DNA of 64,000 nt from NCBI GenBank assembly GCA_007922305.1, contig ML677365.1, forward strand, positions 15,742,293-15,806,292, read 5' to 3'. The notes beneath the pieces are model-generated. The model did no database searches, was not told the DNA's origin, and saw only the letters and a list, made by a program, of their open reading frames with translations. Made by a program: the position numbers and the translations under genes. Position 1 is the stretch's first letter. Each line of letters begins with the position of its first letter. The DNA is from Dermatemys mawii. Lineage: Eukaryota > Chordata > Testudines > Dermatemydidae. Shown here one piece after another: positions 10,546 to 22,007 of this stretch.

Positions 10546-13508
10546 AGTAGGTGTCCCTTATGGAACTTAGCCAGTGGAGAGGTTCATGATCAGTTATCGA
10601 GAGGCAGTGGTTTCTGAAAATGTAATACTGTAGTGATTCTGTGGCCAACATCACTCCCCAGGACTCTATTTTAAGTGGGCCATTTCTCTGGGAAACAGTT
10701 TCTGGCTAATATAACATATAAGGTGTTCTCCCCCACTCTATCCATGTCCTGGGACAGCCCTACCCCACGTCTGAAGCATCAGGGTGGAATGATAACTGGG
10801 TGAAGGGAAACAGTTTCTCTGCTTAGAAGGTCTTTCAAGGTTCTGAAGGCTTTATCACAAGCCTTTAGTGGTGTACTTTTTTTTACCCTAATTTTTTTAA
10901 TGGTTTTATGGTTTAGAAAATAAAAGAAAGATGGTACATGGCTATTAGGTCTGTGTTTTGCTATAATGAATATCTGATGGTTATTTTTGCTGAAATTTCT
11001 AATGAATTATGTTTGGTATTTACAAATACATTTATTGCTAACAGGACCTGCATGTACTCTGATTTTCTCTATGCTTCTCAGGAAACTGAAGCCCTTAATA
11101 ATAAGTAGCTTGAGTATTGAAAAAAAAAAAAGTGGTATAGTGTGAAAGAAAAGTTGCCCCTAAAGCTACAATCCTTGTCATGAATAAACATTTAAATTAA
11201 TTCAACTAAATTTTAAACAAAGTTTCATTTTTAATTACAGGTTTGTAGTAGTGACTTTCGTTTTATCACGTTGCATAAAGTATCTTGTTTTGGGCTAGTT
11301 TTAATAATCACTCACTCTTGTTGTTGATTTCCCATGTGTTACCATTACATCTTATATGCAATCAATAATCATAAGAAACTCAAAGGTTTCATTGTCGGAG
11401 GTGAAACCAAGGTCTTGCCTGCTTATAGTCATTAAAGATTACAGTACACTTCCTACATTCTTTTTGCATTTTTAATTGGCAAAGATCATCTTTGCTTCAC
11501 GTTCTAAATTGTGAAGGGCTAGAAGGCACAGAGCTGAACAAGGGGCGGACTCAGCTGAAGGCTCAGCTCCCTTCCTGTTTGATCCTTGGTCTGAGGGAGG
11601 GAAGAGGATAGATACCAGCTGTGTATTATGACATCCTTTGTGTGGATGTAATTATTCTGGCAGGTACATTTGGGGAGAAGGCACAGTCAGTGCTGCTTCT
11701 CTTCCATGGTCACCTGCGTTGGGTGGGGAGAGGTAAGTGGCTCGCTTCTCCCTGCATACTCAGACCCAAGGTCCAGGTAACCTGTGCAGGAATACATGGG
11801 TTTCTTACTATTTCTTACTACCCTGTGTGAGAACATAGTCCAAATGATAACATAGGCCTCGATAATTTAATATGCGAAGGCGCCTGCACTTCATGATCTC
11901 TAGGCATCGTTTATATACATGTGCATAGCCCGATTACATATGTAACAGTACTACTAAAATGCAGCCACCCTTAGGTTGGAAAGTGACAACCAACTAGAGC
12001 GTAGCACATTGCACAATAATATATGGAAGATAACATGCCATATTGTAACTTCAAAGCTCCTTGGAGCAGGTGGACTCCATTTGTATGGTGTATTTTTCAT
12101 TTCAGCAGTGTTGTGTACACCTGTGACACTGTGTGAATAACACAATTGACTAAAATAACCAGTTTGTGGCATGATATGATATCTTTTGCTAGAACATCAA
12201 GAAATTGGAACTTTAATTCAGTGTAGAAACACAGGTATAAGTACAGTAGTACACATTTTGTTTATGCTTTTTCTCTGTATGCTTTTCATGTATTTAAGGA
12301 AAGGGATTTTTTAGAACTAAATGGATTAAGTACAAAGATTGCAAAAGTATACTTTTCATTTTCAGAATCTGTGCCATTCTGTTTTCCTCAGGTGTGGAAG
12401 AGTCCCATCTGGTCCACCTGCTGTAAGCATCTTGTGATGGGGACACAATTTGTAGTAAACATTTTGATATATATGCTTTTCAAAAACCTGACACTGCACA
12501 CCTGTAGCCTGGATGGCTGTTGTTAACAACAAGCTTTTCTTGTCTTGTTTGAATTACAGAATATGATTAGAAATAGTGCACTGTGAATTGATTTTGTGCA
12601 TGTTACAGGACTGCTTGTGTGATGGGAATGCGTTCTGACAAACTGACATGTTTTGATAGGTGCTGAGGTAATTGTACAGATTTTTTTAATTAAGCAAAAA
12701 TGGCAAGCTGAGTACTTTACAGAAGGTTAATCGCAATATCAAAGTTTAAATGTTAGTTTAAGCATTACTAAACATGACCATTCTCTTCTCTTATGCGTTT
12801 TTTGAAGTGTGATGTGAATTTGATTCTGAGGTCAGACAGCTGTATTATGGGAATGTAAAGTAATTCGTTGCCTGGCAGCTCACAAAAAACATGTCTAAAT
12901 ATTTATTTCAAAGGATCTTTAAAGAAATGAACTAATAATCAACTCTTAGTACTGTATATGTTTTCTGTTACATTTAAATGACTCCATTATTTGAAGAACG
13001 TTTAAACTATTTTAGAGGACTAAATTCAAACTAATTTTACTTTTGTAACTGACTGATAACAACAGTCAGCCATTGCCTTATCAATACAATATACCTCCCT
13101 TTGTGCTAAATAATTCTTGAAATTAAGTTTCCCTTTGTTACTGTTATATTAGCAAATGTTGTCAGAATTTGAAATTTAACAAATTGCTGTAATTATTCCT
13201 TTTTATGGCATTATTTTTTAAAGTAAAAGTAAATTGCAGTGTGTCTTTTAGTTAATAATGCTTTTTTTATAGAATTTAATATGCACAGCAAGGCAATATT
13301 GATTATGTGCTGGAAGTTTTTCTTTTTTTACCACGTACATTGAAAAGTACATAGAGACTGATGGAAAAGAGGAATAATATAGTTCAGCTCTGCATGGTAG
13401 ATATATAATAATGCTTTCATCTTTTCTGATTTTCATAACATTTTACTGTGCAAACTAATTAAGGCTTGCTGTCACTCCTGTGAGGTAGGTAAGAAAAATA
13501 TAAAGATT
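10546..13508 (+). other. STK3 intron, no recognised feature
   Basis: Mostly AT-rich intronic sequence with short poly-A and poly-T runs (for example 11118-11130). The segment at 11510-11850 is more GC-rich but I could not assign it. No exon of STK3 fits here because the flanking exons join in phase 0. Confidence 0.45.
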
Positions 13509-14199
13509 AGGGCTGTCAAACGGTTAAAAAAATTAATCACGATTAATTGTAAGATTAAAAAATCACGATTATCAGTTTTAATTGCACTGTTAAACAATAA
13601 TAGAATACCATTTATTTAAGTGTTTTTGGATACAAATGTTTATCATATCTGCCACATAAATACTTTGCAATGCCGGCTGCAACAGTGCCATGTAAATGCC
13701 TATTTTCACTTTCAGGTGACATTGTAATTAAGAAGCAGGCAGCATTACCTTCTGTAAATGTGAACACACTTGTTTGTCTTAGAGATTGGATGAATAAGAA
13801 GTAGGACTGAGTGGACTTGTAGGTGCTAAAGTTTTACATTGTTTTACTTTTGAGTGCAAATATGTAAAAAAACCTCTACATTTGTTAGTTGCACATCCAG
13901 GATAAATAGATTGCACTACAGTACTTGTATAAAGTAAATTGAAAAATACTGTTTCTTTTATTTATCTTTTTTACAGTGTAAATATTGGTAATAAAAATTA
14001 CAATATAAAGTGAGCACAGTACACTTGGTATTCAGTGTTGCGATTAAAATTAATATCTTTGAAAATGTAGAAAAATATCAAAAATATATATATTGTTTAA
14101 TGGTGCGATTAAAACTGATTAATTGTGATTAATTTTTTAATCAAGTTAATTTGTTTTGAGTTGATTGCTTAAGTTAACAGCGATTAATTGACAGCTCTG
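13509..14199. mobile_element. AT-rich TIR element
   Basis: The left end AGGGCTGTCAAACGGTTAAA and the reverse complement of the right end, AGAGCTGTCAATTAATCGC, are inverted repeats. The similarity continues for about 50 bases through repeated ATTAATCACGATTAATTG motifs. The interior is AT-rich and non-coding. GGGCTGTCAATTAATCGC ends are widespread in vertebrate genomes as a DNA transposon family; I do not assign a superfamily. Confidence 0.6.
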
Positions 14200-14286
14200 A
14201 TAAAGAACACATCATCCACCGCTGAAATGCAGCGTTCTGTGGGGTATAGCATACATGTATATAACCCAGCAGTTTAGGACATGAAG

Positions 14287-14503
14287 TACAGGCATGTCGC
14301 GTCTTACGTTGATTCAACTTATGCGATTTCTGCTTTACGTGGTCCGCAAAAGCAAAAAAAGAAAGGAGAATTTTTTAAAAAACTTCTTGCAGGAGGCGCA
14401 ATTTCGCCTCCCATTGAAGTCAATGGGTTCTGGCTATACACGATTTCCGCTTTAAGCGGTAATCGCAGAACGGAACCCTCGTGCAAGACGTGACACGCCT
14501 GTA
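14287..14503. mobile_element. Tc1/mariner-like miniature element
   Basis: Inverted ends TACAGGCATGTCGCGTCTTA and TACAGGCGTGTCACGTCTTG (the second reverse-complemented) lie at the two borders, with TA as the probable target duplication. An internal inverted pair, CGATTTCTGCTTTACGTGGT and CGATTTCCGCTTTAAGCGGT, lies in direct orientation. Only about 215 bp long; no transposase. Confidence 0.7.
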
Positions 14504-14736
14504 TGTCATGGGTCAGTTTGATATACAGGGTAGTTTACATATAGTGTTAAGTTTGGGCAGATGGTCATTGCTGTAAGTATATAATCAAGACCACGTACAT
14601 ATGGAGTTCAAAATTGCATAGAGATTGTGGATAATATATATGTTGTTCTTCAAGTGCTGGTTCCTGTGTGTTCACTGTGGGTGTGCACTGTGGTTCACTG
14701 TGGGTGTGCACATGTGCTTTATGCTCCTAGACTTGG

Positions 14737-14922
14737 AAGTTTCTTGCAAGCAGTGTCTGTTGGTCCACACATGTGCCTTCCTTGTGCTTCCAACAGAAGG
14801 CAGAAAGGGCTGGAGTGGACTGCCTCTCCAAGTTTCTTGCAAGCAGTGTCTGTTGGTCCACACATGTGCCTTCCTTGTGCTTCCAACAGAAGGCAGAAAG
14901 GGCTGGAGTGGACTGCCTCTCC
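14737..14922 (+). repeat. Perfect 93-bp tandem duplication
   Basis: Bases 14737-14829 are repeated without a mismatch at 14830-14922. The period is 93 bases (31 codons), so overlapping open frames show a 31-residue repeat. It lies in the left terminal/leader part of DIRS copy A, which is otherwise diverged. Confidence 0.97.
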
Positions 14923-15001
14923 ATTTTCTTTTTACCACTGCATGGCCTGGGTCAGACCCTCCAGTATCTGGAGCTTTCTTTTGATTTCTCTAAGATGTAA
15001 A

Positions 15002-15191
15002 TACACCTCTACCCCGATATAATGCGGTCCGATATAAGGCGAAATCTGATATAATGCGGTAAAGAAGCGCTCCAGGAGCGTGGCCGAAGCAAGTTCGACG
15101 CCAAAGCAAGTTTGATATAACGCGGTTTCACCTATACTGTGGTATGATTTTTTGGCTCCCGAGGACCGTGTTATATCAAGGTAGAGATGTA
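15002..15191. mobile_element. Tc1/mariner-like miniature element nested in DIRS copy A
   Basis: The ends TACACCTCTACCCCGATATA and, reverse-complemented, TACATCTCTACCTTGATATA are inverted repeats flanked by or including TA. Internal GATATAATGCGG and GATATAACGCGG motifs repeat. About 190 bp, no coding capacity. The GATATAACGCGG motif resembles the ends of the Tigger-like element at 129-934, so both may be moved by related transposases. Confidence 0.75.
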
Positions 15192-15240
15192 TTTCAAAGT
15201 TTGCCTTAGTGCCTTTTGTATATAGTTCTTTATAGTTGCC

Positions 15241-15530
15241 TTTCAGCAGAGTTTTCCAATTAGATAGATTGCCCCACGTTGGGGATACCCTCCATTCACT
15301 GTTATGGTATTGGACTGTGCCCAGTCTCCAGTCTTAAAATCTTTGTCTCTTGCCCCCTTTTCTTCTTGGTCAGCAATGACCACCAGTGCTATTTGTACTA
15401 TCTCAGGAAGGCACATGTCACAGCTAGCCATACCTGTGAGGTGAGAAAACTCCAGTCTAGAAACTCCAGGTTTGAGAGGCTTGATACTTTTCTCCTGAAG
15501 GCTATGAGATGAAGCACTGTGTTTTGACTG
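15241..15530 (+). pseudogene. DIRS gag-like remnant (copy A)
   Basis: A translated stretch containing GLCPVSSLKIFVSCPLFFLV followed by a region with the pattern SQLAIPVR resembles the segment at 28200-28370 of DIRS copy B, which reads MDYAQNSRLQTLCLLPMILL. The two align at DNA level in the same order. The frame is short and truncated, and no zinc knuckle is clear. The function (capsid-like protein of a DIRS element) is inferred from position and from the similarity between copies. Confidence 0.45.
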
Positions 15531-15579
15531 GGCATCAACATTAGAACATTTCTACTCTGAAGCCATACAAACCATCCTT

Positions 15580-16400
15580 AATAATAGCAGAGCCGACTCC
15601 AGTAGAAAATGCTACTCAGCAAAATGGAAACGTTGTTTCATCTGGGCACAGCAAAAACATGTATCTCCTGGGTCAGCAGAGGCTGACCAGATGTCCCGAT
15701 GTTATAGGGACAGTTCTGATTTTGGGGTCTTTTTCTTATATAGGCTCCTATTACCCCCCATCCTGAATTTTCACATTTGCTGTCTGGTCACCCTAGCAGA
15801 TACTACCCTCATTTTGGGCTTTTTTTTCTCTCTCAGCAGCTGGGCTTTCCCTCAGTTCTATACAAATCCACTTGGCAGCAATCCATGCATACCATCCAGC
15901 ATCAGATGGTTATTCAGTTTTTACTCACCCATTGACTAGCAGATTTTTAAAAGGCCTAAACAAAATGTTCCCACCAGTAAGGAAACTACTGATCATTGGG
16001 ACATAAATCCTGTACTTTTGGTCCTCACTAAGCTTCCCTTTGAACCATTAGCTACATGTTCCATGTCTCACTTATCAATGAAAGTTGCATTCTCTGTGGC
16101 CCTCACTGAAGCCAAAAGGGTCGGTGAGCTGGGAGCACTAATGGCTGCCATACATTAAATTCCATAAGGACAAAGTCTCTACGACTACATCTGAAATTTA
16201 CCTCAAAGTAGTCTCACATTTCTTATAAAGTAATCAATCCACTTACTTGCATTTTTTCTGAAACTGCATGCATCAGAAGAAGAGACTTCATACTTTCAGT
16301 ATACAATGCGCTCTCTCCTTTTACCTGCAAAGGACAAAACCAATTAAAAATCACCTAGATTGTTTTTCATTATAACAGAATGAGTTCAAGGTCTCATTCT
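15580..16400 (+). pseudogene. DIRS tyrosine recombinase remnant (copy A)
   Basis: Broken frames contain the pattern HLSMKVAFSVALTEAKRVGE (about 16060-16125), which matches the conserved Ala-Arg-Arg-Val-Gly/Ser-Glu motif region of DIRS recombinases. Here the usual SARR appears as EAKR. The preceding part (about 15580-15660) encodes a short segment resembling the N-terminal DNA-binding region. Stops and frameshifts, plus the miniature element at 15681-15794, make it non-functional. The active-site tyrosine could not be placed. The normal role is element circularisation and integration. Confidence 0.55.
15681..15794. mobile_element. Miniature TIR element nested in recombinase remnant
   Basis: Ends GGCTGACCAGATGTCCCG and, reverse-complemented, GGGTGACCAGACAGCAAA share TGACCAGA. 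A short direct repeat AGCAGA lies on both sides (15675-15680 and 15795-15800). Interior GATGTTATAGGGACAGTTCT fits a common reptile miniature repeat. The superfamily is not assigned. Confidence 0.6.
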
Positions 16401-16690
16401 GCAAGAGTCATATGGCTTTGCGGTCTCTGTGTGTATTCCACTACCTGCTCTCCTTCCCCTCTTCTTCAGCTCTTTACTGGATCTGGGATAGAGAAGGAAC
16501 TAGAGACATAGTTGGTCAGCTCTGTCCCTTTATGCCTTCATAAAGGGTGCACGTGTGGACCAACCAACACTACTGCAAGTATTCTCTGACTCCAGGCGCA
16601 TGGAGGGCTTTCACATACACACCATATGGACTATAGATAGAGACCACACATCTTGAAGAACCTTCAATTACCACAAGGTAACTTCCTCTC

Positions 16691-18639
16691 TTGACTGTGT
16701 GTAAGTCCACTGAAGTCAATGAGACTTGACCACATGCTTACATGTAAGTGCTTACCTGGTTTGTTGAATAGGAATAGACTTAAGCCTGTGCTTAAAATTA
16801 AGCACATGGTTAAATGCTCTGCTGAATCAGGCTTTATAGATTTTATGGAACTTTTTCAGATCCTCCTACTTTTCCAAAGTATATTATGTGTTTATGAAAC
16901 TACTACAGTGCTTTGTCCAAAAGATAGCTGAGTCTACAACCACATTTTTCCAAGGTAATGATGAGGTGTTAATGGTAAATGAAATTATTTTATAGGATAT
17001 TAAATTTTGTCAGCATGTAAATCTTCACTTAATGTACTGAAGTTTAGTTAGCTGTCTTTGGTGCCATCTAGTGTTCTTTATTTTAATATACAAAGTATAG
17101 TTAAGGAATTTTAAAGCAAACTGTTTGTTTTATTTCATTTCTACAAGTCAATAACAATCTTAATCCCTTGACTTTCTGTTGTCTGTTTACAAAATTTGTA
17201 AAAAGGGAAACTGTAATTAATTCTATAGCTCTTAAACACAATCATATTTGATGTTGTAACTCATACAATATGCAAGATCATCTCCTCTTTGAAAATGTTT
17301 TAACATTTTGCAAGGATTTGCAGAGCCTTGTAATATCTTTCCTGCAACTTTGTTGCTTGTGAAGTCTTGCACATGGTTTTCATTGTTGTCACTTTGGATT
17401 GTCTGTCTTGATAAGCAGGTCCCTGTGGCCACTTTCATGCTTAAGAGCTTATTTTGGTTATAAAATCCTTATCTAAGCTTTGATAGAGAGATGAGGATCC
17501 AAAATGACAGTCATGTTGTGCCACAGGATATTGAAAAAGTCTGCAGTTAAACCAAGTTTCTACAATTGACAGTGCTATATCATATCAGAATAAGTTAGAT
17601 ATTCCTTTCTCTCATATAATTATGTTGGTATTTATGACATACCTCAAATACAATCAAGTACAAATTTAAGAATATATTACATTCATCTATAAAAAAGTAG
17701 TAATCTGCTATTCCATATTCAACTGTTATTTTACTCCATTATTTCTCTATTGTTATCTGTTCATGAGGAATGGTCTGAGGATGAAGTGTCATCCATGACA
17801 CTTCTTATCCTTGCTATTTTAAATTTGTCATATTTGTTTTAATTTTTTGTCATTGAATATTTTTAAATAGTAGAGCCAAAGTTTCCCTGAAATGTTCATG
17901 AAGAGTTAATTATAGATTGTAACCAATACTCGGAAATTATTTCCATCTGTTGTGTAAACATGTATTGATATGATTTTATAAACACATCCAGTACATTTAA
18001 GTGGCTTATTCAGAACTCCTTAGGTCTACTAAGCTATTACTTACATCTGTAATATCTGTGTAAACTGCTGGAATGACAACCCTGGAAACTGATGACCTGG
18101 ATTAATCCACAAAACTGGTGTTTTTAAACACTACGGGCAGCAGCAATAGAAGTTTCATACCACTATTTTAGAGAACCCTGCATCAACTCTGACCTGGAGA
18201 AAACACTTTTCAGGCCAGAATGGTTGTTAAGTCTTCTTGGTCTTTCAATCCTTGGTCTCTTCAGAGACTGATAGTGCTAGTGAGACTTTTATGCTGTGCT
18301 AGGTATTAGGTAGCAACCACTCAGTAAAACTCTGAGCAAATGTAAGATGATAATGACTTTCAGTCACTATTTCCCATTTGAACTGGTGATGTGGAAATGA
18401 ATGACTTTATTTCCTGTTGCCAGGCTTATTGTTGATATTACTCAGTTGCTCCGTCATAGTAATTTTTCAAATTAAAAATGTTAAAAATAAAGTTTTAAAC
18501 AAAGTTTAAAACAGATCCTTCAGCCAGTAAGAGCAGCTGCAGAAGCAGCCAAAGCTGGGGCCCTTTGGACATTCGGGGAACTTCTTATAGTTTTGACAGG
18601 ACTGTCTCTGCCATGTGCTGATTGGCTGTTTTTTCCAAC
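16691..18639 (+). other. STK3 intron with an old repeat relic
   Basis: At about 16690-16850 there is a diverged relic with TCCACTGAAGTCAATGAGAC and alternating ACATGCTTACATGTAAGTGC / TTAAGCACATGGTTAAATGC, a pattern shared with 63735-63960. The remainder is AT-rich and unassigned. Confidence 0.4.
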
Positions 18640-19005
18640 CCTCTCCTTCCCTCACAATTTGTTCACCAGAGCTTCACTCCACACCTAGACCTCTTAACCT
18701 CTTCTCTATCCTGTTCCCTTCACTCCCCTTTCACTTCAGTGTCTCATCTCCATTCATTTTTCTTTCCATTTAGCTTATCAACTCCTAACTAAATAAATAT
18801 ACTATAGAACCAAGATGACATTCGCTGCCATCACGTCATTCCCTCTGCATGTGAGTTATATTCCTTCCACTACCCTGTGTCTGTCTTGTCTGCTTAGACT
18901 GTAAGCTCTTCAGGGCAGGGACAGTCTGTTACTCTGTGTTTATACAGTCTTGCACAGAAGGGCCCCATTTTTCATTGATCCTTAGGCACTGTCATAATAA
19001 ACATG
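18640..19005 (+). mobile_element. L2-like LINE 3' tail, sense
   Basis: The segment ends with the widespread LINE/MIR-type tail: TGCTTAGACTGTAAGCTCTT then CAGGGCAGGGACAGTCTGTT and a C-rich stretch before it. Only the 3' untranslated part is recognisable. The reverse complement of the same tail occurs at 19400, 20150, 41028 and 45047. Confidence 0.55.
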
Positions 19006-19399
19006 ATTAATATATGTATATGTGTGTATGAATGTTTTACGCTGATTAGACTGTTTCCAGTTATAGTAAGTTTGGAGGTTCAAATATTGGGTATTGCTGT
19101 TAATATTGCTCAGGCAAATTAATAAGCCAAACAATTTTTTTCCTCACTTTAACTGCAGAGGCTAATCTGGATACTAAAGGAAAATCTTGTTTGCAACATT
19201 TACCAGAATAAATAGCACTATATCCACACATGTACCGTAAATTTGGGTCAAAAAGAGTGAAGAGGGAATAGTGAATTTGGCTACTTTGAGCTCACACAGA
19301 ATGTACATTGCCTTAATGAACAACATAGTTAATTTAATCTATGTTCTACATATATAAGCTGTTTCTTCTTCCTTCTTTATATGTATTGCAATAATGTCT

Positions 19400-19495
19400 A
19401 AAGACCTACCAAGAAGCAGCACCTCATTGTGCTAGGGCGCTGTACAAACACAGAATAAAAAGACGTTTCCTTACCCAAAGAACATACGTTCTAGG
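19400..19495 (-). mobile_element. L2-like LINE 3' tail, antisense
   Basis: Contains ATTGTGCTAGGGCGCTGTAC, AAACACAGAATAAAAAGACG and a TTCTAGG end, the reverse complement of the tail described at 18640-19005. A shorter piece of the same tail (TGTGCTAGGCACTGTACAAA) lies at 20160-20185. Confidence 0.5.
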
Positions 19496-21429
19496 TAACT
19501 TAGTTGAGAAGGAAGAAATCTTTAGGTAACCTGTAGACAAAATTATGTCAATGGGAGTTAACCTTAGCTTCTAATTTTTACCACCAGGAGGAGCACAATT
19601 AAAATATTCTTATCTGTATACTGGCACAATCTTTCTAATGCTTTTGCTGTAAATTTTCTGTATCTTTGGGAATAGCAAATTGTTAAAGGTAGAGGAATAA
19701 AGATACTATTATGGAAGTAGGTTACACTTAAGAAATTTTTTTAAAAAAGCCAAGTGCTTTTATTTAAAAAAACAAAGTTTTAGATTTTTTTTTGTCCTCA
19801 AGAAATAATTGTTTTCTTGACATTTACACTAGAATTTCTTTCTAAATCACTATTATATGGATTAGTACTATGGCTGCAATACATTGCAGTGTTAGCAGGA
19901 GGCCCAAAATTGGAATGAGATCTCCCACTTCCAAAACTGGAGATTTGCTTACTTTATGGTAATTCATCTTCAGGAGACAGGGTGACAGAATTGCTAACAA
20001 AGCCTCTCTGTGTCAGCCCATGCTAGCCTCTTACTAGATAAGCATTAGAATGTAACACGATTACCTATATTCTGCTATCGTAGCTGGGAGGAAAGTTAAC
20101 ATGGTGGCAGTCGACAAGGATAGGGGGACTGGGCCATAAAGATGTGGCTTAGTACTCGATTGTGCTAGGCACTGTACAAACAGAGAACGTAATTCTGTAG
20201 GAAGAATATTACTTGTTTTCTTCCAATTATAGATAAAATTTCTTCTTTTGAAAACTTAACTTTGTTTTATTTTGTCATACGCAGCACCATATCCATTATC
20301 TATGCCTAACAAATAATAATTTTCTCTTCTCAGGAAAAAACATGTTTCACTGGACAGTCCCTTATGTTGACATGTATAGCTCTAATTAGTGGTATTTGGC
20401 TCCCTCATTTAGGATTGTTCTGTGGTGACTATTCCTGAACTCAAATTATGTTATGCCATGACATAGGCAAAATAGGCATATTTGACTGATTTATATTTTC
20501 CCCAAGGAGAAAATCAAAGGATACTATTAGCATTTAAAAGAAGTGCTTGAAATTGGAGTCTTTGCATTAACAGATATTTTTCTGAATAATCAACAAGAAG
20601 CATATTTAAACTCTTAGATTTTCTTTGGATAGTAGATTTTACCCATAGAGTAGAACTTAATGCATAGTATACCATGTTATCCTTTAAATTGCTGTGATGT
20701 GCACATATTCTAAATCTGACTTCAGAAAAGGAGTAGGATTTCCTAATAGTGTTTTCAAATATTTGTATTCCATATGGATTTTATGATTCATAAACTGGAT
20801 TATCATCAGTTCCCTGTTTTACATTCCTGGCACATTACTGCCACTGATTGAAAATGCTATTGTAGCCCTTGCTGGAATTAGTTCTTTTCTACAATGTTGA
20901 AGCATCTGTTCAGCAGATATTTTTCTACAAAGTATCAACATGTTTTCTTCTTGCCCCTTTATCACGAAAGAGGCTGTTAAAAAAATAAATACATACAAAT
21001 AAGCCAAGTTGGCCCTTCTTTTTTTGAGGTGAACTCTTTATACAGTTCTCAAGGACCCTCTAACTCTCAAACTTAACTGACTCCTGTCCTTTGAGATCAC
21101 ACCCTATACACAATATTGGACTTGGAATTTAGGGGAGGATAATCAACATACCTATCTGAAGTCTATTGCAAGGAAACTGGCCCTTTTTTATCTAAAAGGG
21201 AATTGATGGGTACAAACTACAATAGGCTCAGTGGGTCCTAAAGGCCAACTTAACAGACACGACTCTTGTTTGGAACAAGATTTTATAGTTTCTCAATTTA
21301 AACAGGGCAGAGATCTAAAAAAATTAAAGGTAATTGAAAAAAAGCCGCATTTAAAAAAAGGCCACATTTAAAAAAAAGTACATTTAAATGTTTTGCTGCA
21401 AATAATTTCTAAAAAATGTTTGTTTGCAG
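19496..21429 (+). other. STK3 intron, no recognised feature
   Basis: AT-rich intron leading to the next exon. Apart from the short L2-like piece at 20160-20185, I see no repeat or exon. A-rich runs precede the acceptor at 21340-21420. Confidence 0.45.
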
Positions 21430-21628
21430 GAAGAAGACGAGCTGGACTCTCACACCATGGTAAAAACTAATTCAGAGAGTGCTGGCACAATGAGGGCCAC
21501 AAGCACAATGAGTGAAAGTGCCCAGACAATGATTGAACATAACAGTACCATGTTAGAATCGGACTTGGGGACTATGGTGATAAATAGCGATGATGACGAT
21601 GAAGAAGAAGAAGATGGGACCATGAAAA
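21430..21628 (+). CDS. STK3: STK3 exon: caspase site and phospho-Thr-Met linker (about residues 317-382)
   Basis: The 199-base exon starts in phase 0 after TTTGCAG and ends in phase 1 before GTATGT. It encodes 66 complete residues plus the first base of an Arg codon. Residues 3-7 of the exon read DELDS, the known caspase-3 cleavage site of MST2 (after human D322), so cleavage would fall between 21447 and 21448. The exon then carries seven Thr-Met pairs at exon codons 9, 20, 26, 33, 40, 48 and 64. In MST1/2 such autophosphorylated threonines bind MOB1 and the FHA domain of SLMAP (established knowledge). An acidic run DDDDEEEED occupies codons 54-62, two residues longer than my recollection of the human protein. 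Frame intact. Confidence 0.96.
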
Positions 21629-21749
21629 GTATGTTAATTATTTATTTTCTTTTTTGAATAAGAATTATTTTTCTGTATTGCACAAGAGTGTACAGCATTA
21701 TGATATCAATATTTAAACACCTGTATATACTACTTTTAACATGTAATCC

Positions 21750-22007
21750 TTATAAACCAGCGGTTCTCAAACTTCTTTGTTCAGTGACCCCTTTTTGCAG
21801 TGCTGCGTCCTGTGGTACCCCGGGGGTATGTCCACCGAAATGCCGCCGAATTGAACACTTTCACTTTGGCAGCTTTTTGGCGCTGCCACGTTTGGAGCTG
21901 CCACCGAAATGCCACCAATGCGTCGGCAGCTTGCGACCCCCCTGGAATTGGCCCGTGACCGCCAGAGGGGGGGCGACCCCCTCTGGCGGAGAACCACTAT
22001 TGTAAAC
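21750..22007. mobile_element. hAT (Charlie-like) miniature element
   Basis: Element 21758-21999 begins CAGCGGTTCTCAAACTT and ends GAGAACCACTA. These are inverted termini of the CAGNGGTTCTC type found in Charlie-group hATs. It is flanked by 8-base direct repeats TTATAAAC (21750-21757) and TTGTAAAC (22000-22007), with one mismatch. The GC-rich interior (GCCGCCGAATTG type motifs) is non-coding. Confidence 0.8.

Larger units (their letters stand above)
14644..16690 (+). mobile_element. DIRS-type retrotransposon copy A, internally deleted
   Basis: The left terminal region (GTTCTTCAAGTGCTGGTTCC, then GTGGGTGTGCACATGTGC) resembles the starts of the DIRS copies at 24327 and 59668. A gag-like remnant at about 15241-15530 is followed directly by a tyrosine recombinase remnant at about 15580-16400; the reverse transcriptase and RNase H region is missing. 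The right end at about 16640-16690 (CTTGAAGAACCTTCAATTAC) is the inverted terminal motif. DIRS elements integrate with a tyrosine recombinase instead of a DDE integrase. Two miniature elements are nested inside (15002-15191 and 15681-15794). Same orientation as STK3. Confidence 0.7.

Noticed and set aside
13509..14199. Possible origin or matrix-attachment region because of high AT content
   Set aside because: The inverted ends explain it better as a DNA transposon; nothing in the sequence shows another role.
14625..15022. Open frames with a 31-residue tandem repeat
   Set aside because: They are explained by the 93-bp DNA duplication in a decayed DIRS leader; frames on both strands show it equally.
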